DNA of 46,169 nt from Planctomycetota bacterium (GTDB taxonomy: Bacteria > Planctomycetota > SZUA-567 > JAFGGJ01): NCBI GenBank assembly GCA_016930595.1, contig JAFGGJ010000041.1, positions 1 to 46,169 on the forward strand, in the 5' to 3' direction. The notes beneath the pieces were generated by a model. The model made no database searches and was not told where the DNA came from. It saw only the letters and a list, made by a program, of their open reading frames with translations. The translations under genes and the position numbers were made by a program. Of the stretch, positions 1 through 8,486 are shown piece after piece. The stretch's first letter is position 1; the number at the start of each line of letters is the position of its first letter.

Positions 1-107
1 AACCGGAAGACTTCTGTATCTCCTGCCGCAGCAAGGAGAAAAAAGTTAATTATGTCATGCCGAAAACAGTGAAGTTATGCCGCATACACAAAACAGTTTG
101 CCGTGCA

Positions 108-131
108 GGCGGGGTGGGGGTGGGGTTTTTT
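108..131 (+). other. G-rich tract followed by a T run
   Basis: Three runs of four or five G separated by single T, preceded by a GG pair and followed by six T. It lies about 60 bases upstream of the epimerase start and could form a G-quadruplex in DNA or in the leader RNA. The rest of bases 1-188 shows no coding frame that I trust; there is a weak six-base stem at 19-24 with 34-39. The role of the tract is unknown. Confidence 0.3.
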
Positions 132-188
132 GCTTTTATCCCGGCTTGGCAGGGGTAAGGTTAGACGGATCAGAACGGAGGCAGTGCC

Positions 189-1364
189 ATGATTGACGAC
201 TTCCGCGAAAGCTGTCGAAGAGAACTGCTGGAATCCGTGGTACCTTTCTGGCTGAAGCATTCCGTGGACCGCAAGTACGGCGGAGTATTCACGTGCATGG
301 ACAGGTACGGAACCGTCTACGACACGCGCAAGTACCTGTGGCTACAGGGGCGGGCGGTGTGGATGTTCAGCAGGCTGTACAACGCCGTGGAAAAGAAGCA
401 GGAATACCTGGACATGGCCGCCAGCACGATAGCGCTGCTGAGGCGGTGCGCGTTCGACGGCGAGGGGCGGATGTATTTTGCCCTGACGAGCGACGGGCGT
501 CCGTGTTCCCAGCAGCGGAAGCCTTATTCCGCCGTGTTCTATATGCAGGGGCTGGCGGAGTTCTACCGAGCGACGGGAGACAAGGCATGTCTGGACGAAG
601 CCCTGGAGCTCTACGAGCGGATAACCGGGTGGATGGACGACCCTGGACTTCTCGGACGTCCCGTCCTGTCCGGAGCGCCCCGCACGAGCAGCCTGGGCAC
701 GGTGATGACGAACGCCCTGATGGCGCTGGAGCTGGCCGGGCATTCGGAGGACCCGAAGTTCACGGAAGCCATCCGTGCGGCGGCGGAGAAGGTGCGTGCG
801 CACTACGATCCGGAACTGCGGCTGCTGAGGGAACACGCTACGGCGGATGAAGAGGAAGCGGAGACTTGGGCCGCGCTGCCGGAGGCGCGGTTCTTCGTGC
901 CGGGGCATTCGATCGAAGTCGCGTGGTTCCTGCTGAAACTTCTGGACGCCGGGGCCGAAGGATCGCCGGACCTGGCACTGGACATCATCCGGGGGTCGCT
1001 GAAAACGGGGTGGGACAAGGAATACGGGGGGCTGTATTACTTTATGGACCTGGAAGGCCGCCCCACGCTGCAACTGGAATCATCAATGAAGCTGTGGTGG
1101 CCGCACACCGAAGCGATGTACGCCCTGACGCTGGCGTATGCGAAGACGCGCGACGGGGAGTGGCTGGAGCCGCTCGACCGCGTGACGCGTTACGCTTTCG
1201 AGCATTTCGCCGACGGCGAGCATGGGGAATGGTACGGATACTGCGACCGGAGGGGGAACCTGACGCACACGTGCAAAGGAGGGAACTACAAGGGGTTCTA
1301 CCACGTGCCGCGTGCGCTACTGTTCTGCTGGAAGGAACTGGAAGGGCTGGACGGGCCTATTTGA
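189..1364 (+). CDS. AGE family sugar epimerase/isomerase
   Basis: A 391-residue protein of the N-acylglucosamine 2-epimerase/cellobiose 2-epimerase family, an (alpha/alpha)6 barrel that interconverts sugars at C2 in the cytoplasm. The family landmarks are present: WLQGRAVWMFSRL near the N-terminus, PGHSIEVAW with His240, WWPHTEAM with His306, and GFYHVPRAL with His372. These His residues correspond to the conserved active-site set. There is no signal peptide. The ATG at 189 is preceded by GGAGG about 8 bases upstream. The length is normal for the family. The neighbour is a convergent polysaccharide lyase, so a role in processing released uronic or amino sugars is plausible. The exact substrate (N-acylglucosamine, mannose or cellobiose) cannot be read from the sequence. 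Confidence 0.9.
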   Translation: MIDDFRESCRRELLESVVPFWLKHSVDRKYGGVFTCMDRYGTVYDTRKYLWLQGRAVWMFSRLYNAVEKKQEYLDMAASTIALLRRCAFDGEGRMYFALTSDGRPCSQQRKPYSAVFYMQGLAEFYRATGDKACLDEALELYERITGWMDDPGLLGRPVLSGAPRTSSLGTVMTNALMALELAGHSEDPKFTEAIRAAAEKVRAHYDPELRLLREHATADEEEAETWAALPEARFFVPGHSIEVAWFLLKLLDAGAEGSPDLALDIIRGSLKTGWDKEYGGLYYFMDLEGRPTLQLESSMKLWWPHTEAMYALTLAYAKTRDGEWLEPLDRVTRYAFEHFADGEHGEWYGYCDRRGNLTHTCKGGNYKGFYHVPRALLFCWKELEGLDGPI

Positions 1365-3639
1365 GGAGAACGGAGGAGCGTTCGGCGAGGTCCAGTGGAA
1401 GGGACACGGTGCCGAGGGCGCCCGCCCGGGCGGAGGAAACGCGTTTACCGTCCTTGTAGAGACCGAAGGTGCGGCCCGAGGGGAAGCCGCCGACGGAGAC
1501 GGAGACCTTGCGGCCTTTTGATTTATAGGGGGCTTCCGCATCGACGGCGACGGCGTTCCTGTCGATACGGAAGGCAGCGTTGACGTCCCCCGGGGCCGAG
1601 AGGAGAGTCTTGCCCTTGAACCTGAGCGACCCGCCTCGAACCAGAAACACCCCCGTCGCCTTGCCGGATTCGCAGCGGACAAACGCTGCGGCGCCGCTGA
1701 AAGACACGTCGCCGGCCTTGGCCGGGCCTTTACCCGAAGCGACCGCGAAGACGTCCGTGGAGCGTGGCGTTGTGATTTCGACGGCGACGCAGCCGGAAGC
1801 GGGAAGGCGGCGGGCCTGGACGGCGGGGAGGCCGTTCTTCTGCGGGATGAGGACGGCGAGGAAGAGGGCGTCGCGGGCAGTCTGCCGGACGGAAAGGCCC
1901 GGGGGGGCGGTGAGTTCGGGGCCGAAGAAGGAACCTCCTGCGTCCGCCGGATGGAGGAACTGGATCCGGAGGGAGACGCCGCCGTCGGCGACGGAGAAGG
2001 AGCCGTTTCCGGCGTCTTTCCAGTCGCCTTTCTTATGGAGACGCCAGTCGTATTCATGGTCGCGGCCGCCGGAGCCAGCGAGGTCGTCGAGCAGGACGAG
2101 GTAATCGCCGCCCGCGAAGAACACGTGGCGGACGAACCTGTCGGCGCCGTCGTAGAGCCTGCCGCCGTCGCCCGCGGCGTAGGCGAAGTTGTGGTAGAGG
2201 AAAACGTCGCGCATGAAACCGGTGAGGGAGTAGTCGAAGGGCTGCTGCCAGCCGGTGCCTTCACGCGGCTGTCCCTTGCCGTCGATGACGATGGTGTTAT
2301 GGCTGCGTGTGAGCTTCTTTTCCTTGGGATAGCCGTCGTCTTCGGCAAGGAAGACGCCGTTGGAGAAGAGGAGGAAGTGGTTCTGGTCGGGGTGGTCATG
2401 AGCGACATTGGCCCAGCCTGCGCCGCGCAGGTTCTGGAGCTTGTGGCCGCCGACGGGCCCGCACTTGAAGACAAAGGCCGCGGCGTCATCGGCCCAGGAG
2501 CTGCGGATGGAAAACATTTCGAGGTCCGGCCAGAAGCGCCAGAGGGGGAGTTCTTCAACGGGGCGGGGCTTGATGGATGGGTCGTACCAGAGGAGGCCCC
2601 AGGCTGGGTGCTGGTAGAATTCGCCTGGGTTGAGACGCATCATCCTGTGGAGCCAGTCCTGGCCGTAGGGGTCTTTGGCTTCGGCGACGATCCTCGAAAC
2701 GGCGGTGAGATTACCCGGGGGGCCGTCGCCGGAATCGCCGATGCCGAGGGTATGTTTCCAGCCTGGGGCAGTCATGTAGATGCGGAAGTAGTGGGCGTTA
2801 GTGAAGTGGGGATTGGCGGACACGAGATCTTCGCCGGTGACGTGTTCTACGAGGTGGACGGTACGGACGACCCAGTGATGCCCGTAGCTCCAGTACCCGG
2901 GACCTTCGTGCTGGCTGCCGTCTTCCGGTAGCCACTCCGCCAGCTTGTGAGCGCAGGCGCAGGCGAGGTCCGCGTGCGGGCCGACGTCAATATTGGGATC
3001 GTCGCCGTAAACGGCGAAAGCGGCGTTGGCAAGGCCGTGGATGCGGTTGTGCATATGATTGTTCTGGAAGTCGCCGGTCCAGTACTGACCGACAAAGAAC
3101 CGCTTGCGGATGGCTTCGGCTTCCCTGAAGAGGCGCTCGCGCATTTCCCTGCGCTCGGTGTCGGAGAGGTCATTGTAGAGGGTATCGTAAGTGATTGCGA
3201 GGCCGGAGAGTATATCCATGGGGATGAGGTCGTCGCCGCCCCAGTCGGGCCGGCCGAGCCAGTAGCGGGACCAGGTCTTTGCGACGTTGCGGTACTTCGT
3301 ATCGCCGGTGGCGACGTAGAGGAAATCGGCTCCGACAAGACCCCAGAAGCCGTAGAGGTACTGCTCCCACCCGGAGACTTCGGCCTTCATGGGGCTGTTG
3401 TAACGGCCGCCGAAGCCTTCCAGGATCCTGTCGGCAAACCACTTGCCGGGACCTGCGGCGTTCCGCCTGATAGCAGGGATATCCCCGGAGGAAAAATAGA
3501 GCCTGGGATGCCTGCCGATGAGCTCCTTACGCATCTTGAAAAAGCCTGGAGGCGGCTGCGTGACGATTGAGCCTTCACCGCAGAAACCGTGCCGGACCGG
3601 CACGAGCAACAGAACGAGCACAGCCGCCGAAAAGCGCAT
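1357..3639 (-). CDS. Secreted heparinase II/III-like polysaccharide lyase
   Basis: A 760-residue exported protein with a Sec signal (MRFSAAVLVLLLVP) followed by an alpha-helical toroid and a beta-sandwich typical of heparinase II/III-like lyases. Landmarks: DFQNNHMHNRIHG at residues 190-202, DGSQHEGPGYWSYG at 240-253 (candidate catalytic Tyr249) and AHDHPDQNHF around 413-422, where the His residues match the metal or catalytic region of the second domain. The ATG at 3639 is chosen because a GGGGGG-type ribosome site lies 7 bases upstream and a signal peptide starts there; the frame is open further upstream but without signal character. It acts outside the cytoplasm on an acidic polysaccharide, probably by beta-elimination. 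Its stop overlaps the stop of the convergent epimerase by 8 bases. Confidence 0.88.
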   Translation of the reverse strand: MRFSAAVLVLLLVPVRHGFCGEGSIVTQPPPGFFKMRKELIGRHPRLYFSSGDIPAIRRNAAGPGKWFADRILEGFGGRYNSPMKAEVSGWEQYLYGFWGLVGADFLYVATGDTKYRNVAKTWSRYWLGRPDWGGDDLIPMDILSGLAITYDTLYNDLSDTERREMRERLFREAEAIRKRFFVGQYWTGDFQNNHMHNRIHGLANAAFAVYGDDPNIDVGPHADLACACAHKLAEWLPEDGSQHEGPGYWSYGHHWVVRTVHLVEHVTGEDLVSANPHFTNAHYFRIYMTAPGWKHTLGIGDSGDGPPGNLTAVSRIVAEAKDPYGQDWLHRMMRLNPGEFYQHPAWGLLWYDPSIKPRPVEELPLWRFWPDLEMFSIRSSWADDAAAFVFKCGPVGGHKLQNLRGAGWANVAHDHPDQNHFLLFSNGVFLAEDDGYPKEKKLTRSHNTIVIDGKGQPREGTGWQQPFDYSLTGFMRDVFLYHNFAYAAGDGGRLYDGADRFVRHVFFAGGDYLVLLDDLAGSGGRDHEYDWRLHKKGDWKDAGNGSFSVADGGVSLRIQFLHPADAGGSFFGPELTAPPGLSVRQTARDALFLAVLIPQKNGLPAVQARRLPASGCVAVEITTPRSTDVFAVASGKGPAKAGDVSFSGAAAFVRCESGKATGVFLVRGGSLRFKGKTLLSAPGDVNAAFRIDRNAVAVDAEAPYKSKGRKVSVSVGGFPSGRTFGLYKDGKRVSSARAGALGTVSLPLDLAERSSVLLK

Positions 3640-3667
3640 CTTATCCCCCCTGACAACGCCTGGAGTC

Positions 3668-3695
3668 ATTGTAGCCGGCGGGACAATTTCCGCAA
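3668..3695 (-). promoter_or_regulatory. Candidate promoter of the lyase gene
   Basis: On the minus strand, TACAAT (3668-3673) lies 16 bases downstream of a weak TTGCGG (3690-3695). Transcription would start near 3661, about 20 bases before the lyase ATG and just upstream of its ribosome site. Confidence 0.35.
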
Positions 3696-3734
3696 CGGGG
3701 ACAGGAGAGGGAGCGAACAAGCCGCCGTGAAAAG

Positions 3735-3746
3735 GTATCATGATAC
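3735..3746. promoter_or_regulatory. Perfect 12-base palindrome, possible operator
   Basis: GTATCATGATAC is a perfect palindrome in the divergent region between the lyase (minus) and msrB (plus) starts. It is AT-rich compared with its surroundings and has the form of a dimeric repressor site. No regulator gene is adjacent, so the cognate protein is unknown. Confidence 0.4.
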
Positions 3747-3821
3747 GGTAGAGCGAGATAAACAGGCCGCTCCGGAGCGTTCCCGGTAGAGACTCCTGGA
3801 CGCCGAGGACGGGAGGATAAA

Positions 3822-4325
3822 ATGTGGCGGTGGACAATGGAAGCGGTATTCACGGCAGCGGTCACGGCGGCGCTTTCCGCGGGAGGCTGCGACGGCGTGA
3901 AGAGCAGACAGGAGGAAACGCGCATGGCAGACGGCGGGAAGCCGATGGACGTGGAATGGGACAAAAGGCTGACTCCGGAACAGTACTGCATACTGCGGGA
4001 GAAGGGCACGGAAAAGGCGTTCACGGGCAAGCACTGGGACAACCACAGGAAAGGGACGTACCGGTGCGCGGGCTGCGGGCAGGTGCTTTTCCGGTCGGGA
4101 GACAAGTACGATTCGGGCACGGGGTGGCCGAGCTATATGCGGCCGGCGGAGGATGCGGCGGTGGACACCTCTCCCGACGACAGCCTGGGGCGGCAGCGGA
4201 CGGAAGTGCTCTGCAGCCGGTGCGGGGGGCACCTGGGGCACGTCTTTGAAGACGGGCCGGAACCGACGGGGTTGAGGTACTGCATCAATTCGGCAGCTCT
4301 GGAGTTCGAAGAGGCGGGGGAATAG
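3822..4325 (+). CDS. msrB: Exported peptide-methionine (R)-S-oxide reductase
   Basis: A 167-residue MsrB that reduces the R-isomer of methionine sulfoxide in proteins. The structural zinc pairs are Cys82/Cys85 (CAGC) and Cys131/Cys134 (CSRC); the substrate loop GTGWPSY is present; the catalytic Cys is Cys154 in [11 protein letters not shown]. The first 23 residues form a hydrophobic leader ending in SAGGC, so the protein is probably exported, perhaps as a lipoprotein anchored at Cys23. The lipobox is weak because Ala sits at position -3. The ATG at 3822 follows GGAGG at a 5-base spacing, which supports including the leader. The end is 17 bases from the convergent MFS gene. An envelope location would suit repair of oxidised secreted proteins. 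Confidence 0.93.
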   Translation: MWRWTMEAVFTAAVTAALSAGGCDGVKSRQEETRMADGGKPMDVEWDKRLTPEQYCILREKGTEKAFTGKHWDNHRKGTYRCAGCGQVLFRSGDKYDSGTGWPSYMRPAEDAAVDTSPDDSLGRQRTEVLCSRCGGHLGHVFEDGPEPTGLRYCINSAALEFEEAGE

Positions 4326-4342
4326 GCCGCTGCGTGGGAGGT

Positions 4343-5530
4343 TCACTCTGGCACGGAGCGGACGCGCCTGCGGTGAACAAGGGCCTGGAAAACCAGTGCC
4401 GCCACGATGAGGACGGCGCCGCAGACGTAGACGACGTCAAAAGAATAGAGGTCGGCCAGCGCCCCGGCCCAGAGGGGCCCGAGCATACTGGCCGTACCGA
4501 CGACGGCTTCATTTATGGAAACGTAGCGCGCGCTTCTGCTGGGGTGGCTCAGGGCGTGGAAGACCAGGTAGAAGAAGAAAGCCCCCGCGTAGACTCCGAA
4601 ACTGACGGCACCCAGGCAGGCGGCGAGAAGGCTGTCCCCGAGGCTCAGGATAATCATTCCCGCGATGCCGAACAGGCCGAAGGCGCATATCCTGCGCCAG
4701 TCGTACATCCAGGAGCGCGTGCGCCTGAGAGCAAAGGCGACGAGTGCCAGCGTGATACACATGAGGAAAAGGACAAGGCCCTTGCGGTCATCGCGCCACT
4801 GCAGGTCGGTGGCTTCCTTGGGAAATATTCTCATGATAATATTGAAAATCATGACGCCGATACCGCTGGCCACCCAGCCGACCCAGGCGAGGTCGGGCAT
4901 GCGGGCATAAGGGGTTTCGCTGCCGGGGGCGGAATCCTGCGCGACGGGAGCGGCGTGATGCCTGAAGATGAGCGTACCCGCCATGGTGACGAGGGCAAGG
5001 CCGCCGCAGACGGCGTAACAGTACACGCATGGTGCTCCCGGCTCGGCGCCGGAAAGCTGCTTGAGGAAACCGCCGACAAGGGGGCCGATCGCGTAGCCGA
5101 CGGACCATGCGAACGTATAGGTGCCTGCGGAATAGGCGATGGGACGCTTTCGGCCGGTATCGACGGCCTTCATGAAAACCTGGAAACTCACGAAAAACAG
5201 CGCCAGCGAGACGCCTGCGAACATCATCAGGGGAAACATCTGCGGCACGGTCGAAACGAGGGAGAGGAGAACGGAAACCGCAAGTGTGCCGGCGCAGCCC
5301 GCGACTATGAAAGCGGCGGAATTGCCCGGCGTGACGAAGCGGCCCACGATGAAACAGGTGACGAGATACGAGGCCGATACGGCGGATCCGAGCATGCCGA
5401 CGACGATGTTGCTGGCCTTGAGTTCCGCGGCCTGGACAAGGGATGCAAAGCCGATTCCGCCGCCCGAGACGTCCATGAGGGTCGGGAACGTGTATATGAT
5501 CCACGCGGTGCGGCTGTCGGAGGTATTCAT
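4343..5530 (-). CDS. MFS transporter
   Basis: A 395-residue major facilitator with about 12 membrane helices. The ATG at 5530 is chosen because GGAG lies 5-6 bases upstream; the same frame stays open further upstream but reads as Arg/His-rich sequence opposite a real gene. The N-terminus (TAWIIYTFPTLMDVSGGGIG) is an unusual helix 1, and a short basic segment after helix 10 (WRDDRKG) marks a cytoplasmic loop. The best general match is the sugar or organic-anion type of MFS permease. Substrate unknown. It is divergent from the first URO-D gene with about 130 bases between starts, so the two may be co-regulated. Confidence 0.8.
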   Translation of the reverse strand: MNTSDSRTAWIIYTFPTLMDVSGGGIGFASLVQAAELKASNIVVGMLGSAVSASYLVTCFIVGRFVTPGNSAAFIVAGCAGTLAVSVLLSLVSTVPQMFPLMMFAGVSLALFFVSFQVFMKAVDTGRKRPIAYSAGTYTFAWSVGYAIGPLVGGFLKQLSGAEPGAPCVYCYAVCGGLALVTMAGTLIFRHHAAPVAQDSAPGSETPYARMPDLAWVGWVASGIGVMIFNIIMRIFPKEATDLQWRDDRKGLVLFLMCITLALVAFALRRTRSWMYDWRRICAFGLFGIAGMIILSLGDSLLAACLGAVSFGVYAGAFFFYLVFHALSHPSRSARYVSINEAVVGTASMLGPLWAGALADLYSFDVVYVCGAVLIVAALVFQALVHRRRVRSVPE

Positions 5531-5582
5531 GTTTCTCCATATACTGCGGCGGCGGGACGTTCCGGTCCCGGTGCGGGGGGAC

Positions 5583-5591
5583 ATTGTATCA
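5583..5591 (-). promoter_or_regulatory. Extended -10 promoter candidate for the MFS gene
   Basis: The minus strand reads TGATACAAT, an extended -10 (TGn plus TACAAT) with no convincing -35. A start near 5576 would give a leader of about 45 bases. Confidence 0.35.
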
Positions 5592-5604
5592 CGGCGCTTT
5601 CCGG

Positions 5605-5634
5605 TTGCAGCCGCCGGACCAGGAATAATAATAG
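5605..5634 (+). promoter_or_regulatory. Weak promoter candidate for the URO-D gene at 5660
   Basis: TTGCAG (5605-5610) is followed after 15 or 18 bases by TAATAA or TAATAG within an A/T-rich run (5624-5633) that stands out from the GC-rich surroundings. The start would lie about 20 bases before the GTG. Confidence 0.3.
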
Positions 5635-5659
5635 CGGGACTCCGGAAAAGGACAGAACA

Positions 5660-6814
5660 GTGGACTACGGCAGGAACGCAATCATGGCGGCGGACACTCT
5701 CGAGATGAAGCGGACGAACGGCGTACCGACCATGATGGTGCACGTCATGGAAACGGGAGAGATAGAGCATTTTAGCGGACATCCGCCCGGGACTTACCTG
5801 GAAAACCCCGAAAAGGTGTACCTGGACATGCAGCGCAGCATAGGCGCCTGCCTGATAGACCAGTACATTCCGCGCAACCCGCTGTCGATGCACAGCGACG
5901 GCTACGGCAAGGAAACCGAACGCGGGGCGACAACGGGCGCCGAGGAAATCGTGGTGGACGGGATGGCCATAGACAGTCCGGAAGCGGTGGTCGAACACCT
6001 GGAGAAATACGTCTTCCCGGGGCTGGAGTCGGCGACGGCGGGACGCGATCCCGAAGCCACCGGGGCGGAGCGGGAACTAATCGAAGCCGAAAGGAAGGTG
6101 CAGGAGGAATTCGGCCCGGAGATCCTGAAGTCGCCGTACGGGAGAGGGTACAACGGCTTTCCATACTTGCGTTACGGCACGTACGGGTACGTTAACTACT
6201 TCATGGCGTACGCGCTGTACCCGGAGGTCATGGAGAAGGACTTCCGGCTGCAGGCGGACAGGGCCGTGCAGGCGAACAGAACCGCGGTGCGGGCGATAGA
6301 AAAGGGCGGGCTGCCGAAGGTAATCCGGCTGGACCACGACATGGCGGATTCACGTTCGACTCTGGTTGACATAAAGACTCTGGACAAACTGTGGTTCCCG
6401 CATTTTGAAAGGTCAATAAGGCCGTACGTCGAAGCGGGGATACGGCTGCTGTGGCACTGCGACGGCAACCTGATGCAGATGGTGCCGAGACTGATAGCCG
6501 CGGGGGTCGGCGGATTCCAGGGGTTCCAGTACGAGGACGGGATGGATTATGAAGCCATCTGCCGGATGAAGGACCGCGATGGGGGCCCGCTGATGATATG
6601 GGCCGGGGTGTCGGTGACGAGGACGCTGCCGCACGGAAGTCCGGAGGACGTGAAGAAGGAACTGCGGAAGCTGGTGGAACAGGGACCGGAGACGGGACTG
6701 TTCCTGGGGGCAAGCAGTTCGGTAGCACCGGGGGTACCGCGGAAAAACCTGGAGACGTTTTTCGAGGGACTGAAGTATTACAGGGAACGCGGCCGGGGCG
6801 ACAAATCTTCGTGA
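5660..6814 (+). CDS. Uroporphyrinogen decarboxylase-family protein (URO-D 1)
   Basis: A protein of about 384 residues in the URO-D superfamily, a TIM barrel that includes corrinoid methyltransferases as well as true HemE. It is not HemE: the HemE N-terminal substrate motif is absent, and WHCDGN (Cys267) occupies the place where MtaA/MtbA-like methyltransferases carry their zinc-binding His-x-Cys. The GTG at 5660 has AAGGA 7 bases upstream and adds the helix GRNAIMAADTLEMKR, which aligns with the usual family N-terminus; an ATG at 5684 is the alternative. Probable role: methyl transfer from a small methylated compound or demethylation. Substrate unknown. No corrinoid protein gene is adjacent. 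Confidence 0.8.
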   Translation: MDYGRNAIMAADTLEMKRTNGVPTMMVHVMETGEIEHFSGHPPGTYLENPEKVYLDMQRSIGACLIDQYIPRNPLSMHSDGYGKETERGATTGAEEIVVDGMAIDSPEAVVEHLEKYVFPGLESATAGRDPEATGAERELIEAERKVQEEFGPEILKSPYGRGYNGFPYLRYGTYGYVNYFMAYALYPEVMEKDFRLQADRAVQANRTAVRAIEKGGLPKVIRLDHDMADSRSTLVDIKTLDKLWFPHFERSIRPYVEAGIRLLWHCDGNLMQMVPRLIAAGVGGFQGFQYEDGMDYEAICRMKDRDGGPLMIWAGVSVTRTLPHGSPEDVKKELRKLVEQGPETGLFLGASSSVAPGVPRKNLETFFEGLKYYRERGRGDKSS

Positions 6815-6929
6815 CGCCGACCGGGTGCGACGTCCGCCGGGCGCACCAGACCGTATCGCCTGCTTCGTCTTCCTTTCCGGGGAACGTTTCACGCGGTATC
6901 CGGTCCACGGCAGACTTACGTGGCACAGC

Positions 6930-8387
6930 CTAGGGGACGTAGTCGGTAAGGCAGGAGCCTTCGCCGTAAGTCATGAAGACCCCCGGCCCCGGATACCGCC
7001 ACACTCCGCCGCCGCTGTCCACCGCGGAAAAGTAATAGGGCCTGCCGTTGGAGGGGTCGTCCCTGGGGAGGTCGATCGTGTAGGTCCCGGCGTGAGCGGC
7101 GCCGATATCGAGCGTCAGATCGTATTCCACGCCGTCGAGCGTGAGCTTGACCGACTGCGGAGCGCCGGACGGATCGTAGTAGTTCAGCAGGAAAGTGACG
7201 TTGCCCGACTGAACGTAGTCGTGGCCTGCGGCGACGACGGGGTAGTTCGGGGGTGAAGGGTGACCGCCGAAGTCCTGAACCCAGTAATGCATGTAGGATC
7301 CGCCGAAGGCGTAACCTGCGCCCATGACTTTGAAGCCGCTGCGCATGATGTTCGTGCGGTGGCCGGCCTGTGGCGTGCCGTCGTCGGCTTCGCCGTCGCA
7401 TATCCAGCCGCTCACGACGAGCCACGGGAGCGTGTAGCCAGCGGCGATGTTCTCGCCGATGTAGGCGTCGTCCGAAAAGAAGGACATGATGCGGTCGGAC
7501 CACAGGGTGCCGTCGATAGAGTCGTGGGCGAAATAGTCCTGGTCCCGCATGTCTTCGGCGTGGTAGCGCGCGGCATCGTTGAGGTCGAGGTGGTGGTAAA
7601 GCGGCGGGACCACGGGATGGGTTTCAAGGACATCCTGGTTCCAGCCGGGGTTCTTGAAGTAATAGCGGCTGTCGCGGTATTCGATGGGGGCCATGCGGAC
7701 CATGTTGGTAAAGACGAGGACCATGCGTTCTTCCCAGCAGGGGCGGCCGGTGTCAGGGGCGCCGAGCCAGGTGGCATCGACAATGGTCCAGGAACAGGAC
7801 GTAGCGGAAGCGGTGTCCTGCCAGACGCCGTGTACGTTCTTGCCGATTACTTCGATGACATGGGCCGTTTTTGCCAGACCGGAAAGGGAAATCAGCACGG
7901 CGACGGAGGTCTCCGCGCTCCAGCTCCCGCCGTCAAGGCGGTACTGGTACGAGAGGATATTCTCGCCGCCGACGGTTATGTTGACCTGCTGGGAATCGGT
8001 GTACGCCGGCGGGGCGCCGGCAAGCACGGCGACGGCGATGGAGTAGTCGATGGCGTAGGAGGCCTGGGTTATGCTGCTGTCATTCCAGTCGGGCTTTACC
8101 GCAATCGCCTTGAGCGTGAAAGACGTGCCGTCGCCGCTCACGGGAACGGGAGCGACGTATTCAGTCGACTGGTCGGTAGGGTCGGCGCCGTCAGTCGTGT
8201 AGTATATGGTCGCGCCCGAGGTTGCGCAGGTGATGGTCACCGCGACGTCGTCGTTATAGGTGCCGCCGGGAACGTCGAAAACCGGGGCAGCCGCCTTGTC
8301 CGGCGTGGAGAGACCGCAGCCGGCAGCGACGAGGGCAACCGTGCAGAAAGCGGCCAAACAGCGAAAACGGCTGACGAACAGGCTCAT
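6930..8387 (-). CDS. CAP-domain lipoprotein with chitobiase-like domain
   Basis: A 485-residue exported protein. The leader ends in VAAGC (Cys24), a probable lipoprotein site. Residues of about 35-110 match the CHB_HEX_C-type beta-sandwich (GGTYNDDVAVTI, ATIYYTTDGADPT). A second beta domain follows (about 115-215). Residues of about 225-390 are a CAP/SCP-like domain with the conserved AARYHAEDM, YFAHDS, GENIAAGY and GHRTNIM elements, including the cavity His and Glu residues. A C-terminal beta region ends the protein. Bacterial CAP proteins are surface proteins of unclear activity. The ATG at 8387 follows a full AGGAGGT site. It has its own promoter candidate, so it is probably not part of the large operon upstream. 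Confidence 0.82.
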   Translation of the reverse strand: MSLFVSRFRCLAAFCTVALVAAGCGLSTPDKAAAPVFDVPGGTYNDDVAVTITCATSGATIYYTTDGADPTDQSTEYVAPVPVSGDGTSFTLKAIAVKPDWNDSSITQASYAIDYSIAVAVLAGAPPAYTDSQQVNITVGGENILSYQYRLDGGSWSAETSVAVLISLSGLAKTAHVIEVIGKNVHGVWQDTASATSCSWTIVDATWLGAPDTGRPCWEERMVLVFTNMVRMAPIEYRDSRYYFKNPGWNQDVLETHPVVPPLYHHLDLNDAARYHAEDMRDQDYFAHDSIDGTLWSDRIMSFFSDDAYIGENIAAGYTLPWLVVSGWICDGEADDGTPQAGHRTNIMRSGFKVMGAGYAFGGSYMHYWVQDFGGHPSPPNYPVVAAGHDYVQSGNVTFLLNYYDPSGAPQSVKLTLDGVEYDLTLDIGAAHAGTYTIDLPRDDPSNGRPYYFSAVDSGGGVWRYPGPGVFMTYGEGSCLTDYVP

Positions 8388-8426
8388 TTACACCTCCTCT
8401 GCCGTGCGCGACCGGCCCCACAAAAC

Positions 8427-8455
8427 AGTATACATCGGCATTAAGACGAATTCAA
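8427..8455 (-). promoter_or_regulatory. Sigma-70-like promoter of the CAP gene
   Basis: The minus strand has TTGAAT (8450-8455), a 17-base spacer and TATACT (8427-8432), 4/6 and 5/6 matches to consensus at ideal spacing. Transcription would start near 8420, about 33 bases before the CAP gene's ATG. This separates the CAP gene from the preceding operon. Confidence 0.55.
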
Positions 8456-8486
8456 ACCCGTGGATATCAGGGGAAAAGTGCGGGGA

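Noticed and set aside
5660-6814. True uroporphyrinogen decarboxylase (hemE)
   Set aside because: The N-terminal HemE substrate signature is absent and no other heme gene is nearby; the methyltransferase-like branch fits better.
6824-6847. GGTGCG/CGCACC stem as a terminator between the URO-D and CAP genes
   Set aside because: Loop of 12 bases and no following T run on either strand; the rest of 6815-6929 shows nothing clear.
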